Source: Pseudomonas sp. PA15(2017) (GTDB taxonomy: Bacteria > Pseudomonadota > Gammaproteobacteria > Pseudomonadales > Pseudomonadaceae). From it: a stretch of 42,138 nt of DNA. Made by a program: the position numbers and the translations under genes. Under the pieces are notes generated by a model. It saw only the letters and a list, made by a program, of their open reading frames with translations, made no database searches and was not told where the DNA came from. This document shows positions 1 through 7,097 of this stretch, in pieces. Numbering within the stretch: the stretch's first letter is position 1; every line of letters begins with the position of its first letter. The stretch is from NCBI RefSeq assembly GCF_001945395.1, contig NZ_MSXV01000045.1, positions 1 through 42,138 of the forward strand, in the 5' to 3' direction.

Positions 1-420
1 TGGCGACCAGGTTACCGGTGATCAACCCCGCCTGGCGACAGAACTGCACGAAAGCTCGGCAAGTCGCCTGGAACGCTGCACCGTTGTCCTTGCGAAAGTC
101 GGCAATGGTCTTGAAATCGGCGCCAAACGGCCCAGCAGCCACATCACTTCAACATTGCGCTGGCACTCAGCCTCCAGACGGCGCGATGAGCGGATGCGCT
201 GAAAATAGCCATACAGGTAAAGCATGAGCAGATCGGCCGGGTCATAGCCAGGACGCCCCGTGCGATGAGCCTTGGCTTTGCTAAAGCCCAATGCCTGAAG
301 ATCCAGCCTCGCTACATAGGCCTCGATCACCCGAACCAGATGATCCTCGGCGATCAGCTCCTCCAGCGTGACCGGAAATAGACTGCTTTGCCCGCGACCT
401 TCGCCCTGGATATAACCCAT
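1..420 (-). pseudogene. IS1182-family transposase, N-terminal part, frameshifted, cut by window edge
   Basis: Transposase start of an insertion sequence. Reading leftward from an ATG at 420-418 gives MGYIQGEGRGQ, LFPVTLEELI and TGRPGYDPADLLMLYLYGY, which are typical of the IS1182 N-terminus. A TTG at 441 would add seven residues, but the family normally starts at MGYIQ. After GRLAP, near position 120-123, the frame breaks. Restoring one base continues the family sequence in the next frame as DFKTIADFRKDNGAAFQ and then FVQFCRQAGLITGNLVA to the window edge. So one base is missing, and the copy is either inactive or carries a sequencing error. The outer end of the element is probably near 484-498, where TTTTCACACAGTCTG resembles an IS tip; this is inference, because the other end is outside the window. 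Confidence 0.85.
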
Positions 421-424
421 AAAC

Positions 425-458
425 GACAATGCCCCTATCAACCGATAGAGGCATTGTC
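425..458 (-). promoter_or_regulatory. Hairpin covering the 5' leader of the IS1182 transposase
   Basis: GACAATGCC at 425-433 pairs with GGCATTGTC at 450-458. The stem continues inward through 434-439 and 444-449 with one mismatch and a four-base loop, giving a 15-bp stem. The transposase ATG lies at 420, and the only Shine-Dalgarno-like run on the coding strand (AGGGG, 433-437) lies inside the stem. The hairpin could therefore limit translation of transcripts entering from outside the element. The function is inferred; the stem is seen directly. Confidence 0.6.
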
Positions 459-512
459 TTCAACTCACCCTCGGACTGCTAGGTTTTCACACAGTCTGCG
501 CTGGCGCCCTTT

Positions 513-689
513 TCATTTGTCCGAGCGTTGCTGCTCACGCTGGAAGCGTTGCCACAAGGCCTCGGCACCTTCGAACTCGGTACCATCCTCCTCGCCCAAC
601 GCCTCGGGATCAAAACGCTGTACGCAGCCCTGGCCGATCACCTGAGGTGCCGTGGCCGTGCCGGGTGCATCCGCCTCTTCGTCAGCCAT
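513..689 (-). CDS. Small conserved-looking acidic protein, 58 aa, function unknown
   Basis: An ATG at 689-687 opens a 58-codon frame ending at TGA 515-513. The product starts MADEEADAPGTATAPQVIG and ends RFQREQQRSDK. It is acidic, with a charged helix-like C-terminus, and has no membrane segment or signal peptide. Its start lies five bases after the stop of the CBS-domain gene on the same strand, so the two are probably co-transcribed and translationally coupled. Codon use is GC3-rich like its neighbours. The gene ends close to the probable tip of the IS1182 element, so its C-terminus may be native or slightly altered by that insertion. I do not recognise the family; the reality of the gene rests on spacing and composition. 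Confidence 0.55.
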   Translation of the reverse strand: MADEEADAPGTATAPQVIGQGCVQRFDPEALGEEDGTEFEGAEALWQRFQREQQRSDK

Positions 690-694
690 GGCGA

Positions 695-1117
695 TCAGCC
701 TCGTGAGCGGCCTTGTTCATGCTGAGCGAATGCCTTCACCGCCAGTAGCACGTCGTGGCGGCTGATCTGGCCGACCAACCTACCCCCTTCGACCACCGGG
801 AAGCGGCGACGGCGGCCTTTGAGAAAGCGCTCGGCCACGTCGATGATGTCCGCCTCGGGCGAGGTGGTTTCCACGTTGGTGGTCATGTACGAAGCGATGG
901 TGCCGCCGGTGGCTTCGTAATAGGCACCCTGCAGGATGCCCCGCAGGCAGTCGCCCTCCGACAACAGGCCAACCAGGCGCCCCTGGCCATCGACCACCGG
1001 CGCCCCGGAAATGCGATGTTCGAGCAATCGATTGATTGCGGTGAACAGATCGGTATCGGCATGAAAGGTCACCAGGTGACGAGTCATGTAATCACGCACT
1101 TTTACGGACTTGAGCAT
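695..1117 (-). CDS. CBS-domain pair protein
   Basis: A 140-residue cytoplasmic protein made almost wholly of two CBS domains (about residues 7-60 and 75-130). The first begins VRDYMTRHLVTF and contains RISGAPVVDGQGRLVGLLSE. The second has the MTTNVETTSPEADI start and RRFPVVEGGRLVGQISRHDV. CBS pairs bind adenosine nucleotides and usually act as energy or ligand sensors; here no catalytic domain is attached, so the partner is unknown. AAGGAG lies about nine bases before the ATG at 1117. The gene is followed at five bases by the 58-aa frame and preceded by purU on the same strand (38-bp gap), which suggests a minus-strand transcription unit. Confidence 0.9.
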   Translation of the reverse strand: MLKSVKVRDYMTRHLVTFHADTDLFTAINRLLEHRISGAPVVDGQGRLVGLLSEGDCLRGILQGAYYEATGGTIASYMTTNVETTSPEADIIDVAERFLKGRRRRFPVVEGGRLVGQISRHDVLLAVKAFAQHEQGRSRG

Positions 1118-1155
1118 GAACGCGAACTCCTTGTTCGAGCATCGGGCCAGACGGC

Positions 1156-2007
1156 TCAGTCGAACACCACCGTCTTGTTGTTGTGCACCAGCACTCGGTC
1201 TTCCAAGTGATAGCGCAGACCACGAGAAAGCACCATCTTTTCCACGTCCTTACCGAGGCGCACCATCTCTTCGATGGACTCGCGGTGGCTGACGCGAACC
1301 ACGTCCTGCTCGATGATCGGGCCGGCATCCAGCTCTTCGGTCACGTAGTGGGACGTCGCGCCGATCAGCTTGACGCCGCGTAGCGAGGCCTGGTGGTAAG
1401 GCTTGGCGCCGACGAACGATGGCAGGAAGCTGTGGTGGATGTTGATCACGCGCTGCGCATAGTCCTGACACAATTTGGGCGGCAGGATTTGCATGTAGCG
1501 CGCCAGTACGATGACGTCCGCCCGCTGTTCTTCGACCAGTCGCGCGACCTCGTCGAACGCAGGCTGCTTGTCTTGCGGATCCACCGGCACATGGATGAAC
1601 GGAATGCCATGCCACTCGACCATGCTGCGCAGGTCGTCGTGGTTGGAGATCACGCAAGGAATGTCGCAGTCGAGTTCGTTGCTGTGCCAACGGTGCAACA
1701 GATCGGCCAGGCAGTGGGATTCGCGGCTGGCCATCAGCACCACGCGCTTCTTTTGCGCCGAGTCGGTGATGCGCCACTCCATGGAGAATTCCCGGGCGAT
1801 CGGCGAGAACGCCTGGTTGAAACCGTCCAGGTCGAAAGGCAATGAATCGGCACGAATTTCATGGCGCATGAAAAACCAGCCGCTCTGCGTATCCGAATGA
1901 TGGCTCGCTTCGGTGATCCAGCCGTTGTAGGTCGCCAGGAAGTTACTGACCTTGGCCACGATGCCGGTACGATCAGGGCAGGCGATTACCAGCCGAAAAG
2001 TGCGCAT
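1156..2007 (-). CDS. purU: Formyltetrahydrofolate deformylase PurU
   Basis: Hydrolyses 10-formyltetrahydrofolate to formate and tetrahydrofolate, supplying formate for purine synthesis and balancing the one-carbon pool in the cytoplasm. The 283-residue product has an N-terminal ACT domain (about 5-85, beginning RLVIACPDRTGIVAKVSNF) and a C-terminal formyltransferase-fold domain. The catalytic triad of the family is visible: Asn and His in VINIHHSFLPSF, and Asp in TEELDAGPIIEQD. An upstream in-frame start at 2040 is possible, but the ATG at 2007 has GGAG eight bases before it and matches the family start MRTFRLVI. The gene is divergent from mvaT, the arrangement I recall for purU1-mvaT in P. 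aeruginosa. Confidence 0.95.
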   Translation of the reverse strand: MRTFRLVIACPDRTGIVAKVSNFLATYNGWITEASHHSDTQSGWFFMRHEIRADSLPFDLDGFNQAFSPIAREFSMEWRITDSAQKKRVVLMASRESHCLADLLHRWHSNELDCDIPCVISNHDDLRSMVEWHGIPFIHVPVDPQDKQPAFDEVARLVEEQRADVIVLARYMQILPPKLCQDYAQRVINIHHSFLPSFVGAKPYHQASLRGVKLIGATSHYVTEELDAGPIIEQDVVRVSHRESIEEMVRLGKDVEKMVLSRGLRYHLEDRVLVHNNKTVVFD

Positions 2008-2040
2008 GAACAACTCCAGAGAATTAGCGAAGGCGCGCAT

Positions 2041-2266
2041 TTTAGCCAGACTAACGAAAAACTGCAGTATCTCGTGCAGGCCACCGCCCGCTACGCCATG
2101 GCCGCAGCCAGACGGCTGAAAAACAATTGGCTTAATTCACGCAGCTGCCTGTGCTGTAACCGGTTAAATGACCTTGTTTTTTAAGTGGCAGTTAAACGCG
2201 ATGAATTGTTGCTGCCGCTGCAACTTCTTTTGTTCCAATGCGTCTATTTACTACAAAGCGGTTTAC
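2041..2266. other. AT-rich divergent intergenic region upstream of purU and mvaT
   Basis: The gap between the two divergent genes is AT-rich relative to the window. It contains a perfect 10-bp palindrome TAACCGGTTA at 2157-2166 and several T/A runs. This composition suits binding by MvaT itself (an H-NS-type protein preferring AT-rich DNA), so autoregulation is plausible. No open reading frame or RNA gene is seen. Confidence 0.4.
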
Positions 2267-2293
2267 TTGAAACCGGCCGCTGTCTACTATAAG
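2267..2293 (+). promoter_or_regulatory. Candidate sigma-70 promoter of mvaT
   Basis: TTGAAA at 2267-2272 and TATAAG at 2288-2293 are each 5 of 6 matches to the consensus boxes, with a short 15-base spacer. Transcription would begin about 2300, giving a leader of about 40 bases before the ATG at 2340. The spacer is two bases shorter than ideal, so the assignment is tentative. Confidence 0.4.
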
Positions 2294-2339
2294 CAACACT
2301 TGTTCACACCTCCCCTTGCATTGTATTAAAGGTACGCCC

Positions 2340-2723
2340 ATGTCTCTGATCACCGAATACCGCAGCCTCGAAGAAAACATCAAAGAACTGCAAGAGCGCC
2401 TGAAAAACCTGTCGCAAGACGACAAGCTGAAAAAAGAACTGGAATTCGAAGGCAAATTGCGCACGCTGATGGGTGAATATCAGAAGTCCCTGCGCGACAT
2501 TATCGCCTTGCTCGATCCTGAAGCCAAAGTTGGCAAGGCACCGCGCACTGCGGGTAAAGCAGCGGCCACTGGCAGCAAGCGTGCTCGCAAAGTTAAGCAG
2601 TACAAAAACCCGAACACCGGTGAAGTGATCGAAACCAAAGGCGGCAACCACAAGACCCTGAAAGAGTGGAAAGCCAAGTGGGGCGCCGACGTCGTCGAAG
2701 GCTGGGCCACCCTGCTGGGCTGA
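2340..2723 (+). CDS. mvaT: MvaT, H-NS-family xenogeneic silencer
   Basis: Nucleoid-associated global regulator that coats AT-rich and horizontally acquired DNA and silences it. The 127-residue product starts MSLITEYRSLEENIKELQ. Residues 1-60 form the heptad-rich coiled coil used for dimerisation and oligomerisation. A flexible basic linker (APRTAGKAAATGSKRARK) leads to the C-terminal DNA-binding domain, with QYKNPNTGEVIETKGGNHK, matching the minor-groove-inserting loop of MvaT/MvaU, and LKEWKAKWGADVVEGW. An in-frame ATG at 2316 is further upstream, but homologues start at MSLI, and AAAGG precedes this ATG. The gene is monocistronic, closed by a strong terminator 30 bases downstream. Confidence 0.96.
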   Translation: MSLITEYRSLEENIKELQERLKNLSQDDKLKKELEFEGKLRTLMGEYQKSLRDIIALLDPEAKVGKAPRTAGKAAATGSKRARKVKQYKNPNTGEVIETKGGNHKTLKEWKAKWGADVVEGWATLLG

Positions 2724-2752
2724 TGCCAGACCGGGGCGGTGAGTCCATGAAG

Positions 2753-2777
2753 AACGCCAGCATTGCTGGCGTTTTTT
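2753..2777 (+). terminator. Intrinsic terminator of mvaT
   Basis: AACGCCAGC (2753-2761) pairs perfectly with GCTGGCGTT (2765-2773) across a three-base loop and is followed by a T run ending at 2777. It is a textbook Rho-independent terminator. Confidence 0.93.
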
Positions 2778-2852
2778 ATGGGCGGTTATTCAAGTCGATT
2801 CAATGGTGAGACTTCGCTGGCCCCACCGCATGACCAACACGCGGCGCCGCTT

Positions 2853-4295
2853 TTATCTCCCCTGGTGTTGTAATCCGTATCGCTGACGCAACTGCTGCGC
2901 GTGCTCGATCCAGGCTTGCAATATCAGACGCTGGCTATCTGTGGCCGCGTTCAAATAAGCCGCCATGTCCGTCTCGAAGCTCGCCAAGGTATTCGGCGCC
3001 CCCCATTCGCTTTGGGTAAGACGCTGACGGCAGAAGGCGTGCCAGCGCTGTTGCTCTTCACCGTCGAGCGTCGTCGGGAAGTTGCGAGCCCGGTAACGAA
3101 ACAGCAACTCGGGCAAGCGCGCATCATCGAACGGCCAGGACGCGGCCATCAATTGCGCCGGGTCACAGTTGCGCACCTGCTCGCACAATCGCCGGTCACG
3201 GTCACCAATAAAGCCGTCGTATAACTGCTGCTCGGGATCGACGGTCGCTGCGAAACTTTCTTCTGCATAAACCTGCGGCAATTTGTCTCGCCATTGTTCC
3301 TGACTGTCTGCCAGCCGCTGCGCCCGCGTCAGGAACTCGGCCTTGTCCAGTTGCAGGCGCTGACAGTCCTGCTCACGCAACACTCCGAGCGGCGCGACCA
3401 CCGGGCAACGGTTTATATGGATGAGTTTGAGCGGCACCGGCAGCTCGCCGCCCAGTTCATCGCGCCGGGTATACAGGCGGCGACGCAAGGTGTCGGCATC
3501 CTCATTCAGCAAGGGCGCAGCATCGAGGTGCAGGTCGCAGACGATCAGGGCGTTACGGTTGCGCGGGTGCCAGGCCAGCGGCAGCACGATCGCCAGATAA
3601 TGACGGGCCCCGGAAAAACGTCCGGACACATGCACCAGGGGTTGCAGCAGGCGAACCTGGTCGAGCACCTGTTGCTTGCTGCGCAACCCGTAAAGGTAGT
3701 CGTAGAGCTTGGGCTGGCGCTCGCGGATCAGGCGTGCCAGGGCGATGGTCGCGCGCACATCGGACAGCGCATCATGGGCCTGGCCATGGTCGATGCCATT
3801 GGCGGCAGTGAGCCGCTCCAGCTTGAGGCTGACGCCGTGCTCATCCTGCGGCCATTCGATGCCTTCGGGGCGCAGCGCATAAGCGGTGCGCACCATATCG
3901 ATCAGGTCCCAGCGGCTATTGCCGCCCTGCCACTCGCGGGCGTAGGGGTCGAAGAAGTTGCGGTACAGGCTGTAGCGCGTTACCTCATCATCGAAACGCA
4001 GGCTGTTGTAGCCCACGCCACAGGTGCCAGGCCTCGCCAACTCGGCGTGCACACGAGTCATGAACTCGGCTTCACCCAGGCCCTCACGCGCCAGACGATC
4101 CGGACCGATGCCGGTGATCATGCAAGCTGCCGGGTGCGGCAGGATATCGTCGCTGGGCTGGCAGTACAGGTTGATCGGCGCGTCGATCTCGTTGAGCTGC
4201 TCATCGGTGCGGATCCCGGCGACCTGCAGCGGCCGGTCACGGCGCGGATCGATGCCGGTGGTTTCGTAGTCGTACCAGAACAGGCTGGAAGGCAC
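2853..4295 (-). CDS. sbcB: Exodeoxyribonuclease I
   Basis: A 3'-5' single-strand DNA exonuclease acting in recombination and mismatch repair with SSB. The product (480 aa from the start chosen) has an N-terminal DnaQ-like exonuclease domain with the ExoI motif FWYDYETTG holding the first catalytic Asp and Glu, ICMITGIGPDRL-type surroundings, NSLRFDDEVTRYSLYRNF, and the Exo III motif HDALSDVRATIAL. The SH3-like and helical ExoI C-terminal domains follow. Length is normal for the family. Start choice: a GTG at 4316 extends the frame, but the GTG at 4295-4293 has AGGAG eight bases upstream and gives MPSSLFWYDYETTG, as I recall in homologues. It is convergent with mvaT; a 246-bp gap separates it from the divergent membrane-protein gene. 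Confidence 0.94.
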   Translation of the reverse strand: MPSSLFWYDYETTGIDPRRDRPLQVAGIRTDEQLNEIDAPINLYCQPSDDILPHPAACMITGIGPDRLAREGLGEAEFMTRVHAELARPGTCGVGYNSLRFDDEVTRYSLYRNFFDPYAREWQGGNSRWDLIDMVRTAYALRPEGIEWPQDEHGVSLKLERLTAANGIDHGQAHDALSDVRATIALARLIRERQPKLYDYLYGLRSKQQVLDQVRLLQPLVHVSGRFSGARHYLAIVLPLAWHPRNRNALIVCDLHLDAAPLLNEDADTLRRRLYTRRDELGGELPVPLKLIHINRCPVVAPLGVLREQDCQRLQLDKAEFLTRAQRLADSQEQWRDKLPQVYAEESFAATVDPEQQLYDGFIGDRDRRLCEQVRNCDPAQLMAASWPFDDARLPELLFRYRARNFPTTLDGEEQQRWHAFCRQRLTQSEWGAPNTLASFETDMAAYLNAATDSQRLILQAWIEHAQQLRQRYGLQHQGR

Positions 4296-4541
4296 GGCGA
4301 ACTCCTGTGTGGGCACCTCTGAAAACGCAGCGATGGCAACGCAGATAGTTTAGAGGTGTCCTGTGGCGAATGAGCGTCGCAGTCTAGGTGGGTTGCGCAG
4401 CGATCACAAACCACGACGTGTCGCAAAAACTTGATGGCCGTCACGGGCCTCGCCATAGGCTGGCAAGCGAGCCCTTGTTAGGGATTTGCTCCGCTATTAA
4501 CATTAGGAAACGATCTTATTACCGCTCGCCAAGGATGAATC

Positions 4542-5300
4542 ATGAGTGACGTTACTTCCAATCCCTATGCCGTTCCCGCCAGCCAGTTGCAGGACGTACC
4601 CACTGGCGATCAGGCACCGAGTGTCGAACAGGCCCTGAGCCGCGGTTACGACTTCACCATTGGCGGCCTGCTCAGCGAAGCCTGGCAGCTGACCAAGGGC
4701 ACCAAAGGCATCATCATCGGCGGCTTTCTGATCTTCTACGTGGCGATCCTGGTGGCCTCGTTCGTGGTCGGTGCGGTACTGGGCATCTTCAGCCTGTTCA
4801 GCGATAACCTGGTACTGATCATCATCGGCCAGTTGCTGACCACCATCATCGCTTCCGCAGTGAGCTACCCGTTCTTCGCCGGTCTGAACATGGTCGGCAT
4901 TCGCCGCGCCGCTGGCCAGCCGTTCAGTTTCAACGAAATCTTCAGCCACTTTGGCAGCCTGGTGCCGCTGCTGATCGCCGCCGTATTGATGATGGTGCTG
5001 ATCTACCTCGGCATGATCCTGCTGCTGATCCCCGGTATCTACCTGGCCGTGGCCTACATGCTGGCGATCCCGCTGATCGTCGAGCGCGGCCTGTCGCCCT
5101 GGCAGGCCATGGAAGCCTCGCGCAAGGCCATCACCCAGCACTGGTTCAAGGTTTTCGGCCTGTTTCTGCTGCTTGGTCTGATCGTCATCGTCAGCGCTAT
5201 CCCACTGGGTATCGGCCTGATCTGGAGCATTCCGCTGTTCGTGATGGTCATGGGTGTGCTGTACCGCACCATCTTCGGCGTTCTGCCCGTCGCTCGCTGA
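4542..5300 (+). CDS. Multi-pass inner-membrane protein, BPSS1780-like, function unknown
   Basis: A 252-residue protein with a polar N-terminal segment of about 50 residues (SNPYAVPASQLQDVPTG, then GYDFTIGGLLSEAWQLTKG) and about five or six strongly hydrophobic segments, including IIIGGFLIFYVAILVASFVV, VPLLIAAVLMMVLIYLGMIL and VFGLFLLLGLIVIVSAIPLG. The SNPYAVP start and the phrase LSPWQAMEASRKAITQHWFK are typical of a family of uncharacterised bacterial membrane proteins (BPSS1780-type). AAGGA lies before the ATG. It precedes the RDD/SpoIIM/MoxR module on the same strand, but a terminator-like hairpin separates them, so it may be transcribed independently or by readthrough. Confidence 0.8.
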   Translation: MSDVTSNPYAVPASQLQDVPTGDQAPSVEQALSRGYDFTIGGLLSEAWQLTKGTKGIIIGGFLIFYVAILVASFVVGAVLGIFSLFSDNLVLIIIGQLLTTIIASAVSYPFFAGLNMVGIRRAAGQPFSFNEIFSHFGSLVPLLIAAVLMMVLIYLGMILLLIPGIYLAVAYMLAIPLIVERGLSPWQAMEASRKAITQHWFKVFGLFLLLGLIVIVSAIPLGIGLIWSIPLFVMVMGVLYRTIFGVLPVAR

Positions 5301-5315
5301 CAAAGCACCTGCAGC

Positions 5316-5345
5316 CAGGGCCGCGTTCGCGCGGCCCTGTTGCTT
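5316..5345 (+). terminator. Stable hairpin with TTCG tetraloop after the membrane-protein gene
   Basis: CAGGGCCGCG (5316-5325) and CGCGGCCCTG (5330-5339) form a perfect 10-bp stem closed by a TTCG tetraloop, followed by TTGCTT. The T run is short, so it may be a leaky terminator or a processing/attenuation site between 4542-5300 and the RDD gene at 5395. Confidence 0.6.
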
Positions 5346-5394
5346 CCCGCCCCGCTGCTGGCTAGCATCGGGCTTTGCTCCGTACGACGTGACG

Positions 5395-6120
5395 ATGCCG
5401 CTTTCCTCTTCCTCCTCCGTTCCTCGATCTCAGCAGACGGTGCTGGACACGCGCTATCAGGTGGAAACCCCGGAAGGGATCGACCTCGCACTGCGTCCCG
5501 CCGGCCTGGTGCCTCGCGCATTGGCCTTCACCATCGACCTGTTGATCCGCGGCGCCATTCTCGCCTTCGTCTACCTGACGCTGGGCCTGTTCGGCAAGCT
5601 GGGCATGGGCCTGGCGACCATCGCGCTGTTCCTGGTGACTTGGTGGTACATGGTGCTGTTCGAGGTGCTCAACCAGGGCCGCTCGCCGGGCAAGCAACTG
5701 CTTGGCCTACGCGTGGTGCATGACGATGGCACGCCGATCGGCTGGCCGGCATCGCTGACGCGCAACCTGTTGCGCTTCGTCGACCTGCTGCCGTTCGCCT
5801 ACGCCCTGGGCATTATCAGTTGCCTGAGCAGCCGCGGCTTCAAACGTCTCGGCGACATCGCCGCCGGTACCCTGGTGGTCTACCGCGAGCAACCCATCGA
5901 GCGACCCAACCTGCCCGAGGCCGAGGCCCTGCCAGCGCCCTTCGTGCTGGATTTCGCCGAACAGCGCGCCGTACTGGCCTTCGCCGAACGTGGCGAAGGC
6001 TTGTCGACCGCACGCCGCGCCGAGCTGGCGGGCATTCTCGCCGAACCGCTGCAGGTCGACGCCAGCCAGGCGGAAGGCCGCATCAATGGCATCGCCCGCG
6101 GCTTGTTGGGCCCGACATGA
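5395..6120 (+). CDS. RDD-family membrane protein
   Basis: A 241-residue protein starting MPLSSSSSVPRSQQTVLDTR. The RDD domain (about residues 30-165) shows the family's Arg and Asp-Asp signature positions: LVPRALAFTIDLLIRGAIL opens the first membrane segment, NQGRSPGKQLLGLRVV precedes the third, and RGFKRLGDIAAGTLVVYR ends the domain. A cytoplasmic tail of about 75 residues follows. The longer frame from 5254 overlaps the previous gene and has no family support, so the ATG at 5395 is preferred although its ribosome site is weak. Its TGA overlaps the next ATG (ATGA, 6117-6120). It opens a six-gene module; RDD proteins there are thought to be membrane partners, but no reaction is known. Confidence 0.88.
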   Translation: MPLSSSSSVPRSQQTVLDTRYQVETPEGIDLALRPAGLVPRALAFTIDLLIRGAILAFVYLTLGLFGKLGMGLATIALFLVTWWYMVLFEVLNQGRSPGKQLLGLRVVHDDGTPIGWPASLTRNLLRFVDLLPFAYALGIISCLSSRGFKRLGDIAAGTLVVYREQPIERPNLPEAEALPAPFVLDFAEQRAVLAFAERGEGLSTARRAELAGILAEPLQVDASQAEGRINGIARGLLGPT

Positions 6121-7097
6121 AACAGAGCGTTTTCGAAAACCGTCATCAGCCCCAGTGGCAGGCCTTCGCCGAGCAGCTCACGCGCCTCGAGGCCGGTGGC
6201 CGCGATGCGGAAAAGAGCCGCACCTTCGCCGCCGAGTACCGCCGCCTCTGCCAGCACCTGGCCCTGGCCCGGGCGCGGGGTTACAGCAACCACCTGATCG
6301 AGGAACTGCAGCACCTGGCCCTGCGCGGCCACCAGCAGTTCTATCGGCATCGTAGCGCCATCGGCCCGCAGCTGATCGGCTTCGTGCTGGCTGGCTTCCC
6401 GCGTCTGGTGCGCGAAGAGTGGCGCCTGGTGAGCATCGCCAGCCTGCTGTTCTTCGGCAGCCTGGCGCTGATGGGCGGCCTCGTCTACCTGTTTCCCGAC
6501 CTGGTCTACAGCGTCATGGATCCGGCCCGGGTCAGCGAGATGGAGAGCATGTACGACCCCGACACCACGCGCCTGGGCCGCTTTGGCGAGCGTGACTCGG
6601 GCGATGACTGGATGATGTTCGGCTTCTACATCATGAACAACATCGGCATCGCCTTCCAGACCTTCGCCAGTGGCCTGCTGTTCGGCGTCGGCAGCCTGTT
6701 TTTCCTGCTGTTCAACGGGCTGATGATCGGCGCGGTGGCCGGCTACCTGACGCAACTCGGCTACAGCGAAACCTTCTGGTCGTTCGTGATCGGCCACGGT
6801 GCCTTCGAGCTGACCGCCATCGCTCTGGCGGGCGCAGCGGGCCTCAAGCTCGGCGGGTCGCTGCTGGCCCCCGGTCGCCTGCCGCGCGGCGAGGCATTGC
6901 GCCTGGCGGCGATCCGCGCCGTGCGACTGCTCGGCGGCGCCGCGCTGTTCCTGCTGATCGCGGCCTTCATCGAGGCCTACTGGTCATCCATGACCTTCTC
7001 GACGCCGGCGGTGAAATACTGGGTGGGTGCCGGCCTGTGGGCGCTGGTGCTGGCGTATCTGGGCCTGGCAGGCAGGAGGCAGCATGCGCCTGACTGA
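6117..7097 (+). CDS. SpoIIM-like (stage II sporulation protein M family) membrane protein
   Basis: A 326-residue integral membrane protein. The first 90 residues are soluble and helical (MKQSVFENRHQPQWQAFAEQ). Hydrophobic segments then follow around SIASLLFFGSLALMGGLVYL, GLLFGVGSLFFLLFNGLMIG, HGAFELTAIALAGAAGLKLG, and near the C-terminus. The motif GHGAFELTAIALAGAAGLKL is the conserved SpoIIM/DUF95 signature. In non-sporulating bacteria this family is found with RDD and MoxR/DUF58 genes, as here, and its role is unknown. It is translationally coupled to the RDD gene by a four-base overlap and overlaps the next gene by 14 bases. A start at 5820 in the same frame lies inside the RDD gene and is rejected. 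Confidence 0.88.
   Translation: MKQSVFENRHQPQWQAFAEQLTRLEAGGRDAEKSRTFAAEYRRLCQHLALARARGYSNHLIEELQHLALRGHQQFYRHRSAIGPQLIGFVLAGFPRLVREEWRLVSIASLLFFGSLALMGGLVYLFPDLVYSVMDPARVSEMESMYDPDTTRLGRFGERDSGDDWMMFGFYIMNNIGIAFQTFASGLLFGVGSLFFLLFNGLMIGAVAGYLTQLGYSETFWSFVIGHGAFELTAIALAGAAGLKLGGSLLAPGRLPRGEALRLAAIRAVRLLGGAALFLLIAAFIEAYWSSMTFSTPAVKYWVGAGLWALVLAYLGLAGRRQHAPD

Noticed and set aside
4296..4316. Upstream GTG start for sbcB at 4316
   Set aside because: The AGGAG ribosome site lies between this GTG and the GTG at 4295, and the latter gives the family N-terminus.
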